Shown here in pieces: positions 9,301-18,295 of a stretch of 64,000 nucleotides of DNA (positions are counted from its first letter, which is position 1; each line of letters begins with the position of its first letter). Location: contig OZ220497.1 in the NCBI GenBank assembly GCA_965116245.1, positions 2,108,001-2,172,000 on the forward strand, written 5' to 3'. Both the position numbers and the translations under genes were made by a program. A model generated the notes under the pieces. The model was not told the DNA's origin. It was given only the letters and a program-made list of their open reading frames with translations, and made no database searches. Source of the stretch: Poriferisodalis sp965116245. Its GTDB lineage: Bacteria; Actinomycetota; Acidimicrobiia; Acidimicrobiales; Poriferisodalaceae.

Positions 9301-9735
9301 CGCGACCAAATGCAATTCGACCAGTTCAGTGGCGCCGGTGATGACTGCAAACAGTAAGTCGTTGAGATGCCAAGTGCGATTTGAGCCTCCCGCCGAGGAG
9401 CGCCTCTTATGAACGAGGGCTCGCAGCATGCGGCGTACTTGGGTATGGGGGAGCTTTGAGCCGGTGAATTGCAGAAAGAACACTCCCCATGGTTGATTGG
9501 CGGTCAACGGCTGCATCTGCTGCAAGCGCCTCAGCTTCGGAACCTGGATCTCTGGGATACCTAGCTCTTCAGGTGTAAAGTCGTATGTGACAGAGCTAAG
9601 GTCCTCGTCTTCCAGCGATTCCAACAGAACCTCGGGCCACCCTTGCACGTCTACCAGATAGCTGAGGAGTTGTATGTGGGTGCGAACTTGCCGTAATGGG
9701 CTTATGGAGTCGCGGGTGCTTACGTTATATGGCAT
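6304..9735 (-). CDS. Type ISP-like N6-adenine DNA methyltransferase with C-terminal specificity region (phase-variable candidate)
   Basis: 1143 residues. A gamma-class adenine methyltransferase core is seen: AGAFYTPRPAVEFIV (372-386), SAM-binding DPATGTGTFLVEW (435-447) and catalytic NPPY (549-552). A long N-terminal region and a type ISP-like target-recognition/C-terminal region follow, with GRGALKEDNIFDIQTPVAI and, near the end, EVWEFEVSGLKVLKSWLGYR and SSPLDDIRP. Single-chain type ISP enzymes carry nuclease and helicase in the same protein. Here only the methylase-specificity half is present, and the helicase-nuclease is the coupled upstream gene; stop and start overlap as TGATG at 9733-9737. 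The tract of 16 C (coding strand) at 6735-6750 encodes five prolines (996-1000). A gain or loss of one base would replace the last ~143 residues. Likely role: host DNA modification and self-recognition for a restriction-like defence. Confidence 0.88.
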   Translation of the reverse strand: MPYNVSTRDSISPLRQVRTHIQLLSYLVDVQGWPEVLLESLEDEDLSSVTYDFTPEELGIPEIQVPKLRRLQQMQPLTANQPWGVFFLQFTGSKLPHTQVRRMLRALVHKRRSSAGGSNRTWHLNDLLFAVITGATELVELHLVAFDGTSPADAQFKSLSWCPAHSPDRHLKRLDEELLPNLAWPIHEHDTETWRQGWRQAFKLRPGQQIKDAKRLAERMASTARQLRAQINDALDAEAGSGPFSDLMHEIRTQLVSDVDDDEFADMCAQTMVYGMLSSRVTNPEDFGSSPIYSTVPLANPFLEAFFEKVQDQVESHNLTGNDLPQLVADLRETNVEAMLDQVDSTIRGGDPIVHFYENFLEEYDPKTRLKAGAFYTPRPAVEFIVRAVDEVMKSHFNLEMGVADSATWQQVAERNGFEVPKGVDPAKPFVSMIDPATGTGTFLVEWLQSARRSYTGNNWPTHLRDHVLRSMHAFEFMLAPYAIAHLKVALELHEHGVGDHAKQIFLTNTLNHPDGEAQFTTMLDPVAHEGERAAKLKQSERFTVVVGNPPYDREQKEVGDTSKRKGGVVRYGVKGLLPLIDAIAEPMKQADQGHHLKNVYNDYVYFWRWALWQATELPPGPGVVAFITASSYLDGVSMGGLRHLLRDRFDEIWIVDLGGEGRGALKEDNIFDIQTPVAIGIGIRTRTEHAEDCIVRYLRVAGTRSEKLQRLRDLSLALITEEVSGLGLDNFTPLSDSTYFDWPELTDLLPWHYSGCQAKRTWPIAETETVLRERWKNLLAGASAEQRALLRETGSRKLDKSFDSLLGNGDKLLGISALRAHDPPEAIERYAYRSFDRQYIVADMRVVDAPKRSLWDVRGPQQVYLTTLTSTKFGQGPVLTATPYVPDLHHFRGSYGAKNVMPLYRDGAATTPNMTLGLVSALSHGLRSDVAAEDVLAYMYALGATSAFSNKFGERLAEAAGPVRVPITRDPELFAEAVALGRDLLWWHTWGERVPPPPPRRQGLPAGNAKEVRPVGEMPERFGYDAATQTLSVGDGAFGPVAPEVWEFEVSGLKVLKSWLGYRMRTRNGRKSSPLDDIRPTRWTQTDELLLVLSIIEHTVEVTPQAADLLDRIVAGPLFLASDLPTPTPAERKPPKKSGTIV
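6735..6750 (-). repeat. Poly-C tract (16 C on coding strand) inside methyltransferase gene
   Basis: Sixteen consecutive G on the plus strand, read as C16 in the methyltransferase gene. It is in frame at this length. With 15 C, translation would switch to a frame that stops at 6507; with 17 C, to one that stops at 6431. In either case the conserved C-terminal domain is lost. This is the classic architecture of a slipped-strand contingency locus. Confidence 0.9.
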
Positions 9736-12700
9736 CAGGTGAGCTCCATCCAGCAGTACAGTTTCGGATCAGGGTGGTCCATAGGTGCGTTGATACTCTT
9801 TAGATATGTGTTATGCACGTGCTGGCGCACACGCGTGCGGATTTCACTAAGGGTTCGACGAGGGATTATGCAATGGCGAGGAGTATTTGGCTTGGAGCGG
9901 ATGCTCTGAGCGATCGTTGTGACATCGGCTGGTGAGTCGATCACAGTGTCGTCTTCGAGGTCATAGAAATACCATACGGTTGGTCCCGCCTCGAGTGTGA
10001 ACTTGCCCTCGGAGTTGTCCATCGCTGGCAGCGAATAGCAGAAGAACACTCCGCGAGCACCTTCTCGGCGCTTGCGGCGGCCTGAGAACACAGAGCCTGG
10101 AAAGGCATCGAGACGCTCAGCGAGGTCGGGATTGTCCTTGAGCAGTTTCTGATACTCTAAGTGTAGAGCCTCGGTCGCCGATTGCTCTCCCTCATAGTTG
10201 ACGTTAAACTCGCGCAGCGGTTCGTATTCGTCGTCTGGATGAAGAAACTTGCCGGTCTCTATGCCCAGTGTGTTTGAGATGAGCAGGGTCTTTCCGGTGA
10301 CCTTCTTGTATAGCTCCAGGATTCGCTCGAGGTCGTCGGGAGGCAGGAAGTTCCAGTAGTGGATAACGCCTCGATCTTTGCCTATGTCGGGATGTTCGAC
10401 CTTGAGCTGCGCTTCTATCTCGGGGTTCATGCGCCGATCCACCCTGCCGATGCGCTGCATTAGCCGCACAGGGTTCCAGTGCAAGTCGTAGTTGATGAGC
10501 CGGGTGGCATCCTGGAGGTTCAAACCTTCAGACAACACATCGGTGGATACCAAGACCTGGATCTCGTCGTGGCCGCGGCTAGCCAGTTCTGTACTGCTTG
10601 ATCCGTTGTAGTAGGGAGAGAATTGGCGGATTACATCCGCTCGGTTGAGCTTGGAGCCGCTGTCCATACGAGCCAACCCTTCAATGCCTACCGCTCGAAG
10701 TTGGCTCTCGAGGTAGCGAGCTGTCTCAGCAAACTCGGTGAAGATGAGAGTCTTGCGCCCCGCCAACTCATGAGAACTCAGAAGTTTGATCAGTCTCTGA
10801 ACCTTATCATCCTGATCTGGAGTAAGTTGGCTGGTTGCTTCTAGGAACTGGACAATCTCGTCTAGATCAGCAAAAGTCGCATTCAGAATTTTGGCTACGT
10901 CGTATTCTTCGCGAGGTAGGAGCGCTGCCGCCTCCAACAATTCAGGAGGGATTATGTCCTCATCGGCCTCGTCTTCTACTGTATCTTCAATATCGCCAAA
11001 GTTGAGTTCGAGCTGAGTCTCTGGTCGATAGTCGATCGCCTTCTTGCGCTGCTGCTTCCACGCTTCTAGCCGTTCTTGCTCTTCGCCTGGCTCGCTGTTC
11101 TTCTCAACGAAAGCCAGCAGCTTGCGCATCATTCGCTCTAGTGATTTCTCGAATGCGTACACCGAGCTTTCGAATCGCTTTAGGAACATTGTGCGAATCA
11201 AAGCCACTACCTGACGCTGACGGTTCTCATCGAATGAATCTATGTCCTCTGGGCCGATGTAGTGTGCAAGTGGATAGTAGATGGCTAGCGAAAATAGCGG
11301 GTCGTCGCGGCGACACGCTCGCTCGAACATGCCGAGCACCTTCTGATAATGCGAACCGATTGAGTATTTGGCTACTTGCGGTGCTTTGCGTTCTGGGAAA
11401 GCGGCCGATTCACCAGTTTCTTGCAGTTGGCTCTCCTTGGCATACGCCCGGCTGCGTTGCACCACGAGCGCATCAAAGACCACGTCATCTGCCAGGGCTT
11501 GCTGAGCCCGGGGCGTCATTCCTTCCACTAATGCTGACTCACCGGCAGAACCCCTAGCCGAGCCGTTGCGGTAGCTCTCGTCATTGGCCAGGGACTCCTG
11601 AAGCTCACGTTCCATCCGGTTGAAGTGAGCTGACAGATTGTTGATCCCCAGGCTGCGGGCGAAATAGGCATCGTTGCCGCGAGTAAACAGCTCCGCCATG
11701 TGGCGGAAATCCGCCAGCCGGTTGTTGACAGGCGTAGCGGTTAGCAGGAACACTAGTTTGGAACGCTGAGTGCTATCCAGCAGGTCGTAGAGGCGCCAGT
11801 AGCGAGACTTGCGCTCCTGATCCAGCCCGTCTTGATCGTCCGCGCCACCGGTGCCCTTTGTGCCCCGGTTTCTGAAGTTGTGAGCCTCGTCAATAATCAC
11901 CGCGTCCGCTAGTTCGGTTATCCGCTTGAACCTCTCGGGAAAATCGTGGCCGCGACCCAGGTCAGTGTGGTTGAACACGCTTAGGCTGGAGAAGTCCTGC
12001 CCACCGCCCATCCCGCCGATGTGGGGCAGCCAATCTCTCAGATGCGGCTCCCACACACCCTCGCGAGCTGCTTTCGGGGCGAACAGCACCACGCGCTTGT
12101 TTTCGTGAAGCACCAAACGCTCAATGAGCATCAAACCTACGAACGTCTTGCCCAGGCCGACGCCGTCGCACAAGAAGGCGCCGCCATGCTGGCGGGCGAT
12201 CTTCATTAGCGACCAGTAGGCCTCCTGCTGATAGCGGTCGAGCTGGCCGAACACTCGGGAACCCGTCTTGTCCCATTCGCCTGCAGTGAGTTCGCGGCCG
12301 CGGAACAGCTCGTGCAGCGACTTGGCGTAGACATCGAATGGCGAGAACTCGGCGGTGTGGCGGGTGATCGTGCGCAGTATCTCCTGCGACACGTCTTCGG
12401 CCTGGGCCCAGTGACCGTCGAACCATTCCTGTAGCTGAGCGACCTCTCGGCCGCTCTGCACTTGGATGTTCAACTCGATGTTCTTGGTGAGGCCCGCCTT
12501 GGTAAAGTTGCTTGAACCCACGAGGGCCTGGGCACCTACCACGTCGTACTTGGCGTGAGTGATGTAGGCCTTGGCGTGGAACTTGTTGCGCCGAAAGACT
12601 CGACATTCGATCTTGCGAGTGGCGATGGCCTCCACTACGGCTTCCACGCCTTCGAGAAAGGGGTTCGAGCGTTTCTCGCCTTCGAGGCTCTCGTCAAGAA

Positions 12701-12962
12701 GACCGACCCGCTCTTGTAGTGCCTCGGCGAAGGCCTGGTGCGTGCGTAGCGACACCTCATCACCCATGAGCAGTCGGATGCCCTCCAACTGCTGCCACCG
12801 ACCGTCAAGTGCAAGTAGGGCACCGATCTCGAAGAAGCCGGTCGCGATATCAAACGAACGAGCCAGCTCGCTCCACTGGCGCAGATATTCGAGCCCAGTC
12901 CAACCCGACACGCTGTTGTCGACGATGAACAGATTGCCATCACCGGTATCGCTCACGGGCAA
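9735..12962 (-). CDS. PLD-nuclease/SNF2-family helicase fusion (restriction-like defence protein)
   Basis: 1075 residues. The N-terminus is a phospholipase-D-like domain with one HKD-type motif (KFHAKAYITH, His129 and Lys131, followed by LVGSSNFTKAGL at 148-159). The middle is a SNF2/DEAH helicase: Walker A CDGVGLGKTFVGL (266-273 for DGVGLGKT), Walker B DEAHNFRNRG (358-361 for DEAH) and motif III TATPVNNRLADF. The second RecA domain carries VLVSTDVLSEGLNLQDA and LMQRIGRVDRRM. It should be an ATP-driven DNA translocase coupled to a nuclease that could act on unmodified DNA. It is the first gene of a two-gene operon with the methyltransferase. The pair resembles parts of DISARM (DrmD helicase, DrmC PLD, DrmMI methylase), but the other DISARM genes are absent. 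ATG 12962 is used; no SD decides it. Confidence 0.9.
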   Translation of the reverse strand: MPVSDTGDGNLFIVDNSVSGWTGLEYLRQWSELARSFDIATGFFEIGALLALDGRWQQLEGIRLLMGDEVSLRTHQAFAEALQERVGLLDESLEGEKRSNPFLEGVEAVVEAIATRKIECRVFRRNKFHAKAYITHAKYDVVGAQALVGSSNFTKAGLTKNIELNIQVQSGREVAQLQEWFDGHWAQAEDVSQEILRTITRHTAEFSPFDVYAKSLHELFRGRELTAGEWDKTGSRVFGQLDRYQQEAYWSLMKIARQHGGAFLCDGVGLGKTFVGLMLIERLVLHENKRVVLFAPKAAREGVWEPHLRDWLPHIGGMGGGQDFSSLSVFNHTDLGRGHDFPERFKRITELADAVIIDEAHNFRNRGTKGTGGADDQDGLDQERKSRYWRLYDLLDSTQRSKLVFLLTATPVNNRLADFRHMAELFTRGNDAYFARSLGINNLSAHFNRMERELQESLANDESYRNGSARGSAGESALVEGMTPRAQQALADDVVFDALVVQRSRAYAKESQLQETGESAAFPERKAPQVAKYSIGSHYQKVLGMFERACRRDDPLFSLAIYYPLAHYIGPEDIDSFDENRQRQVVALIRTMFLKRFESSVYAFEKSLERMMRKLLAFVEKNSEPGEEQERLEAWKQQRKKAIDYRPETQLELNFGDIEDTVEDEADEDIIPPELLEAAALLPREEYDVAKILNATFADLDEIVQFLEATSQLTPDQDDKVQRLIKLLSSHELAGRKTLIFTEFAETARYLESQLRAVGIEGLARMDSGSKLNRADVIRQFSPYYNGSSSTELASRGHDEIQVLVSTDVLSEGLNLQDATRLINYDLHWNPVRLMQRIGRVDRRMNPEIEAQLKVEHPDIGKDRGVIHYWNFLPPDDLERILELYKKVTGKTLLISNTLGIETGKFLHPDDEYEPLREFNVNYEGEQSATEALHLEYQKLLKDNPDLAERLDAFPGSVFSGRRKRREGARGVFFCYSLPAMDNSEGKFTLEAGPTVWYFYDLEDDTVIDSPADVTTIAQSIRSKPNTPRHCIIPRRTLSEIRTRVRQHVHNTYLKSINAPMDHPDPKLYCWMELT

Positions 12963-13043
12963 GAATGTAGTCAGGCGCTGCTACACGACCTTCTGACAGC
13001 CAGGTGAGGCCCGGCGACATAGGGGCGGCGTAGGGTTCGATGT

Positions 13044-15020
13044 TTAGGGTTCGATTAGTGGTCCGGGGCTCAAGCGGGTGAGACTTTGGAACAAGGATCG
13101 CACTAGCTCCGCGTTGCCCGCCACTGCTTCTGATGACAACGCCGCGGCGTCATCTAGAGCGGCTGCCAGGGTTGATCGCTCGCATCGGATTGAGGCCGCA
13201 GCGTTTGGGTCGGTTGTATTGGCTCGGTGGTGGATAGCGGATCGGCCTATACCCAGAACATGATCCTCGCCGAGATCACTCAAGTGAACGTTGATCGTGA
13301 ACGGCCCAGCAGCAAAAGCCGCCGGATCAAAACGTACCCCGATGACGTCCATTAGGTGCTCGGCTGTCATTGCTTGGGACATCTCGCGGGTTGGCAATCG
13401 GCGCCACTCGGGCGAACCTTGCCGAAGGTCCTGCGCACCCATCAGATAGGCGTTGCGCCACGTCGCCGACTCGGACTGGTATCCGAGTTGCTCCAGCGCA
13501 TCGGCCTGCAGCATCCGAGCTTCGCTGTTTGACGGGTCTGCGAACACGACATGGTTGACCACCTGGGCCACCCAGCGATACTCGCCCCGGTCAAAACACT
13601 CGCGGGCCTTGGCTAGTACGGCTTCGGCGCCTCCCATGAACTCCACGTACTTGCTGCCAGCCTCAACTGGAGGCAGGGGATCCAGGTTGGCCGGGTTGCC
13701 GTCGTACCAGCCCAAGTAGCGGTTATAGACCGAACGGAGGTTGTGAGACACCGTGCCGTAGTAGCCGTGGACATGAGACTGATTGAATTCAGCAGGTAGC
13801 TGCAACTCCGCCGCAATCTCGGTTGGCCGACGTCCCATATTGGCCAAACGCATCGTCTGGTCGTGCATCCACCGGTAAACGTCTCGCTGCATTGACAAGA
13901 ACGCCCGTACGTCTTCGGTGCCGAAACGAGGCCAATGGTGGCTGGCGAACATGACATCGGTGCGGTCACACCACATATCCATGGCCGCTTGGATGTACTT
14001 GCTCCACGCCAGCGCATCACGAGTTTGCGCACCACGAATCGGATACAGATTGTGGAGCGTGTGGGTGCAGTTCTCTGCCATGCATAGCAGCCGCTTGTCC
14101 GGGAACCAGAAGTTCATCTCGGCAGGCGCCTCGGCATCGGGCGTGTTCTGGAACACAATCCGGATGCCGCTCAGGGTGCGTTCTTCGCCGGTTTCGGAAA
14201 TGGAGTCGGTGGGTGCCAACAAGTCGGAGCGGGCCAATCCGAGCATCGAACCCAGACCGCAATCAACGTGGCCAAGCGGTCCCGGCGGCAGCAGAGGCCC
14301 GAACTGATAGGCGGCCCGGCGGCCCATGATCGGCCCAGCAATCACGAACTCGCTCACCACCTCTTCTAGGAATCCGTCGGGCGCCACGATCTGCACATCG
14401 CCGCTGGCGACGGCCTCTGGGGTAGTGACACCCAGCACGCCGCCGAAGTGGTCGGAGTGGGAGTGGGTGTAGATGATTGCGTTCACCGGGCGCGCGCCGA
14501 GTGTTCGATTCGCTAAGTCCAATGCGGCTGCCGCCGCTGGTGCATTCGTCAACGGATCGATAATCAACCAACCGTCGGTGCCAGCCAGAAACGTGATGTT
14601 GGCAATGTCATAGCCACGAACCTGCCAAACACCAGGGGCAACCTCAAACAGACCATGGTGAACATTGAGACGCGCTTGGCGCCACAGGCCGGGATGCACC
14701 GAAGGTGGCGCCTGCTGGGAATCGCTTACGAACTGATGGCGAGCCACGTCAAACACGACATGGTCGCCCATCGTCACTCGGCCGCCCTCAAGTTGGGCGA
14801 TTAGGCCGCGGGACGCCCTTTCGAAGTCTCCTGGATCGTCAAAGGAGATGGTCGCTCCCGACCCCGCTGCTCCGTTTCGGGCTGCCTCATTGGCAGCGAT
14901 GGTGAACGCCGTGGGTTGCTGGGGTTCGCCGCTGTGCGCTGGTGCCTCATCGGAAGCTGAACTTGAGGCCGCCTCAGATATGGCCGTATCGGATTGAGCT
15001 GTCTCAGATGCAGGGGACAT
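13044..15020 (-). CDS. Alkyl sulfatase, SdsA1-type metallo-beta-lactamase fold
   Basis: 658 residues, the length of SdsA1-type alkyl sulfatases. The binuclear zinc motif IIYTHSHSDHFGG is at about 183-195 (His186, His188, Asp190, His191). More metal and substrate-site segments follow: MAENCTHTLHNLYPIRG and MFASHHWPRFG. Dimerisation helices lie after it, and a C-terminal SCP2-like domain (FTINVHLSDLGEDHVLGIG) closes the protein. The enzyme releases inorganic sulfate and an alcohol from primary alkyl sulfates such as dodecyl sulfate. The first ~40 residues are Ser/Ala/Glu-rich with no membrane-type signal peptide, so it may be cytoplasmic or use a later start. It is divergent to a TauD-family dioxygenase, consistent with sulfate-ester use. 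Confidence 0.92.
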   Translation of the reverse strand: MSPASETAQSDTAISEAASSSASDEAPAHSGEPQQPTAFTIAANEAARNGAAGSGATISFDDPGDFERASRGLIAQLEGGRVTMGDHVVFDVARHQFVSDSQQAPPSVHPGLWRQARLNVHHGLFEVAPGVWQVRGYDIANITFLAGTDGWLIIDPLTNAPAAAAALDLANRTLGARPVNAIIYTHSHSDHFGGVLGVTTPEAVASGDVQIVAPDGFLEEVVSEFVIAGPIMGRRAAYQFGPLLPPGPLGHVDCGLGSMLGLARSDLLAPTDSISETGEERTLSGIRIVFQNTPDAEAPAEMNFWFPDKRLLCMAENCTHTLHNLYPIRGAQTRDALAWSKYIQAAMDMWCDRTDVMFASHHWPRFGTEDVRAFLSMQRDVYRWMHDQTMRLANMGRRPTEIAAELQLPAEFNQSHVHGYYGTVSHNLRSVYNRYLGWYDGNPANLDPLPPVEAGSKYVEFMGGAEAVLAKARECFDRGEYRWVAQVVNHVVFADPSNSEARMLQADALEQLGYQSESATWRNAYLMGAQDLRQGSPEWRRLPTREMSQAMTAEHLMDVIGVRFDPAAFAAGPFTINVHLSDLGEDHVLGIGRSAIHHRANTTDPNAAASIRCERSTLAAALDDAAALSSEAVAGNAELVRSLFQSLTRLSPGPLIEP

Positions 15021-15103
15021 AGGCAGTCTCTAGCACCTCGGCTGAGCATGATTGCGCGACGGTCAGGTTGACTCGCCAGCAGAACCCAACTAAAATTAGG
15101 GAG
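15021..15103. promoter_or_regulatory. Divergent promoter region, alkyl sulfatase / TauD
   Basis: An 83-base gap between two divergently read sulfur-related genes must hold both promoters. No operator-like palindrome is obvious. AGGGAG abuts the TauD start codon. Confidence 0.4.
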
Positions 15104-15943
15104 ATGAACTTCACCGTCACGCCGACGGGCGCGGCACTGGGAGCCTTCGTGTCGGGCCTCAAGCTGGGCGAGGTTGACGGCAGCGTGGCCCGTGACCTCA
15201 TCAATGCCCTGGGCCAACATGGTGTTTTGTTCTTCCGCGACCAAGAACTGTCGCCCACCGATCACATCGCGTTCGCACAGTCGCTGGGCGAGATTGACGT
15301 AAACGCCTTTTTTGCGCCCAACGACGACTATCCCGAAATAGCAGAAGTGCGCACCCGACCCGAGAACACCTACGTGATCGGCGAGGCGTGGCACACCGAT
15401 CACTCATATGAGGAGGCGCCAGCACTGGGATCAGTTCTGGTGGCTCGCCAGCTTCCGTCGTGTGGCGGCGATACCGCGTTCAGCTCCATGTATGCGGCCT
15501 ACGAAGGACTGTCCGACGGCATGAAGGAGACGCTGTGTGGGTTGCGCGCCGTGCATTCCTCATACCAGGCGTTCGGTGTGGATGTGGCGCAACTGGACGA
15601 GTCTGAGCGCAACGAACGCTTCAAGGACAACTACCCCTTCGGTCCTGATGTGGTGCATCCGGTTGTCATCTCTCACCCGGTGAGCGGTCGACCGGTGCTT
15701 TATGTGAATCGCAGTTTCACCACCCACTTTGAGGGATGGACTGCCGAGGAGAGTCGCCCGTTGCTGGATTTTTTGTTTGAGCATGGCGCAAAAATTGAGT
15801 TCACGTATCGGTTCCAGTGGGAACCAGGCTCGGTTGCGATCTGGGACAACCGCTGCACCTGGCACAAGGCACTCAACGACTATCGGGGCGAGTCGCGGCT
15901 GATGCACCGCATCACACTCAAGGGCTGCGCTCTAGCTGCATAA
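15104..15943 (+). CDS. TauD/TfdA-family Fe(II)/2-oxoglutarate dioxygenase
   Basis: 279 residues from ATG 15104. The Fe(II)-binding facial triad is visible as His97 and Asp99 (EAWHTDHSYEE) and His254 (CTWHKALNDY). The 2-oxoglutarate-binding Arg is near residue 269 (LMHRITLKG). TauD-family enzymes hydroxylate next to a sulfonate, sulfate ester or ether group so that the sulfur or oxygen group is eliminated. Placement between an alkyl sulfatase and an arylsulfatase supports an AtsK/TauD-like role in releasing sulfite or sulfate. The frame can be extended to a TTG at 15068, but ATG 15104 gives the family N-terminus. The substrate cannot be told from sequence. Confidence 0.92.
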   Translation: MNFTVTPTGAALGAFVSGLKLGEVDGSVARDLINALGQHGVLFFRDQELSPTDHIAFAQSLGEIDVNAFFAPNDDYPEIAEVRTRPENTYVIGEAWHTDHSYEEAPALGSVLVARQLPSCGGDTAFSSMYAAYEGLSDGMKETLCGLRAVHSSYQAFGVDVAQLDESERNERFKDNYPFGPDVVHPVVISHPVSGRPVLYVNRSFTTHFEGWTAEESRPLLDFLFEHGAKIEFTYRFQWEPGSVAIWDNRCTWHKALNDYRGESRLMHRITLKGCALAA

Positions 15944-16033
15944 GCACCACAGCACCCGCCATATTCGCACAGTCGTCGCCCCCAGTCATTGTGGGCACAT
16001 TGCTGAACGGGCACTATCTGCTAAACGGTCACC

Positions 16034-18295
16034 ATGCGAGATCGTGCCCGTCCCCAAATCACCGCTGCCGAACGAACTCCATACTGGGAGCCTCGACCCG
16101 CGCCGCCCCATGCCGCTCCGAACATCGTGGTAATCGTGCTGGACGACACCGGCTTCGCGCAGCTCGGTTGCTACGGCAGCGAAATCGAAACGCCGAACTG
16201 CGATCGGCTAGCAGCGGGCGGGTTGCGATACACCAACTTCCACACCACCGCTCTGTGTTCGCCGACGCGGGCGTGTCTGCTCAGCGGCCGGAACCATCAC
16301 TCAGTCGGTATGCGGTTCCTCTCGAACGTTGACACCGGCTTCTCAAACTGTCGCGGCGTCATCTCACCTTCAGCAGCCACCTTCGTTGAGGTGCTGTCTA
16401 GCCACGGTTACGCAACCTTCGCTCTGGGCAAGTGGCACCTGGCCAACCTTGAAGACTGCGGACCGGCCGGACCGTTCGACCATTGGCCTCTGCGCCGAGG
16501 ATTCGACCGCTTCTATGGCTTCCTCGGCGGTGCCACCGATCAGTTCTCGCCAGAGCTGGTGATCGACAATCATCCCGTTGATCCGCCGAATGAACCCGGT
16601 TATCACCTCTCGGCCGATCTGGTGGACCAAGCCATCTCAATGATTGCCGCCCAGCAAGCCACCGCGCCGTCGCGCAAATTCCTGACCTACCTGGCTTTCG
16701 GTGCCACGCATTCGCCTCACCAAGCGCCGCGGCCGTACCTAGACAAGTACCGAGGGCGCTTCGATGCGGGATGGGACCAAGCGCGTGAGCGCTGGTTCGA
16801 GCGCCAAAAAGAACTCGGCGTGGTGCCCGCTGAAGCTGAGCTGTCGCCGCGCAACCCGGGTGTGGAGCCTTGGGAAAATCTAGACACAGAATATCGGCGT
16901 CTCTACTGCCGTATGCAAGAAGCCTTCGCCGCGTTCCTAGATCACACAGATGAACAGATCGGTCGGCTGGTCAACTTCCTGGAAAACGCCGAACTACTTG
17001 ACGACACGTTGATTGTGTTGCTGAGCGACAACGGTGCCTCGCAAGAAGGCGGTCGGCATGGCCTGATCAACGAGAACGTGTTCTTCAATCGCAAGCGAGC
17101 GCAGGTGGAAGACATGATTGCGCACATAGATGAGATTGGCGGGCCGAATCTCTACAACAACTATCCGTGGGGCTGGGCGCAAGCTGGCAACACGCCGCTG
17201 CGGTTCTACAAGCAAAACACCTACGAAGGCGGAGTCCGTGACCCACTTATCGTTCACTGGCCCAGTGGCATCGCCGACGCAGGCGGCATACGCGACCAGT
17301 ACCACCATGTCATCGACGTAATGCCCACGATTCTGGACGTTGTCGGGGTAGAAGCACCGACCCATTTCCGTGACGTTGAGCAGCAACCGGTGGAAGGCGT
17401 GACCATGGTGCCGACGTTCGACACCGGCAGCGCTTACACACCATCGGCCCGAACCGTCCAGTATTTCGAGATGCTCGGCCACCGAGCCATCTACGCCGAT
17501 GGCTGGAAAGCCGTCACCATGCACCGCCAAGGGACGCCTTTCGAGTCAGACGATTGGGCCTTGTATGACACCCGCAACGACTTCGCCGAGATCCACGACC
17601 TGGCAGAGAGCCACCCAGACAAGCTGCGAGAGCTCATCGAGTTGTGGTGGACAGAAGCTGACCGCTACAACGTGCTGCCGCTGGATGACCGCGGTGTGGA
17701 GTTGTTTGTGCTGCGCCGTCCCGGTGCCGATACCGAGGCAACTGTTCAGCGATTTCCCGCTGGGGTGCCGCACCTAGACCGCTTCAAGGCACCCGATATT
17801 CGGAATCGTTCGTATGAGATAGCGGCATCGGTGGATACGACAACTGGCACAGACGGCGTGTTGGTGGCTAGCGGGTCCAGATCAGGTGGGATGGTGCTCT
17901 ACGTCAACGATGGCCGGTTGACCTATGAGTACAACTACCTGGGTCAACCGTATGTGGTGCGAGCCGACCAGACGGTGCCCGCTGGCGAGACTCAGCTTGG
18001 AGTGCGCTATATCAAACACAGCGAACACGTCGGTGTGGCGACCTTGTGGCAGCGCGACAGCGGGGGACAGACAAGCGAGCTGGGTTCTGTCGAGATGAAC
18101 ACAATGCCGTTTAGGCAGGCTCTCTACGGCATGGATGTGGGACGCGATTTAGGCCCCACGGTGAGCACGTCCTACGAAGGACCCAACCAGTTCAGCGGGA
18201 CGCTGCACTGGGTCGAGTTCCGCCTGCACAATGACCGCGAAGACCTGAGAGCAGCGGCTGAAGTAGAAGCCGAGAACGCGCTTGTCGATCAGTAG
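16034..18295 (+). CDS. Type I sulfatase (arylsulfatase, AtsD-like, with C-terminal beta domain)
   Basis: 753 residues. The metal-binding VLDDTGFAQLGCYG is at 35-48 (Asp37, Asp38). The sulfatase signature ALCSPTRACLLSGRN has Cys75, the residue converted to formylglycine. YATFALGKWHL, LLSDNGASQEGG and KQNTYEGGVRDPLIVHWP complete the alkaline-phosphatase-like active site. After about residue 560 comes a ~180-residue beta-rich domain ending GTLHWVEFRL, as in long mycobacterial AtsD-type enzymes. No secretion signal is evident. It is a clear paralogue of the sulfatase at 33714-36002. A formylglycine-generating enzyme must be supplied from elsewhere. It follows the TauD gene by 90 bases on the same strand. 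Confidence 0.94.
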   Translation: MRDRARPQITAAERTPYWEPRPAPPHAAPNIVVIVLDDTGFAQLGCYGSEIETPNCDRLAAGGLRYTNFHTTALCSPTRACLLSGRNHHSVGMRFLSNVDTGFSNCRGVISPSAATFVEVLSSHGYATFALGKWHLANLEDCGPAGPFDHWPLRRGFDRFYGFLGGATDQFSPELVIDNHPVDPPNEPGYHLSADLVDQAISMIAAQQATAPSRKFLTYLAFGATHSPHQAPRPYLDKYRGRFDAGWDQARERWFERQKELGVVPAEAELSPRNPGVEPWENLDTEYRRLYCRMQEAFAAFLDHTDEQIGRLVNFLENAELLDDTLIVLLSDNGASQEGGRHGLINENVFFNRKRAQVEDMIAHIDEIGGPNLYNNYPWGWAQAGNTPLRFYKQNTYEGGVRDPLIVHWPSGIADAGGIRDQYHHVIDVMPTILDVVGVEAPTHFRDVEQQPVEGVTMVPTFDTGSAYTPSARTVQYFEMLGHRAIYADGWKAVTMHRQGTPFESDDWALYDTRNDFAEIHDLAESHPDKLRELIELWWTEADRYNVLPLDDRGVELFVLRRPGADTEATVQRFPAGVPHLDRFKAPDIRNRSYEIAASVDTTTGTDGVLVASGSRSGGMVLYVNDGRLTYEYNYLGQPYVVRADQTVPAGETQLGVRYIKHSEHVGVATLWQRDSGGQTSELGSVEMNTMPFRQALYGMDVGRDLGPTVSTSYEGPNQFSGTLHWVEFRLHNDREDLRAAAEVEAENALVDQ

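Noticed and set aside
6304..12962. Full DISARM system
   Set aside because: Helicase, PLD and methylase parts are present but no DrmA-type helicase or DrmB (DUF1998) gene is adjacent, so the name is not supported.
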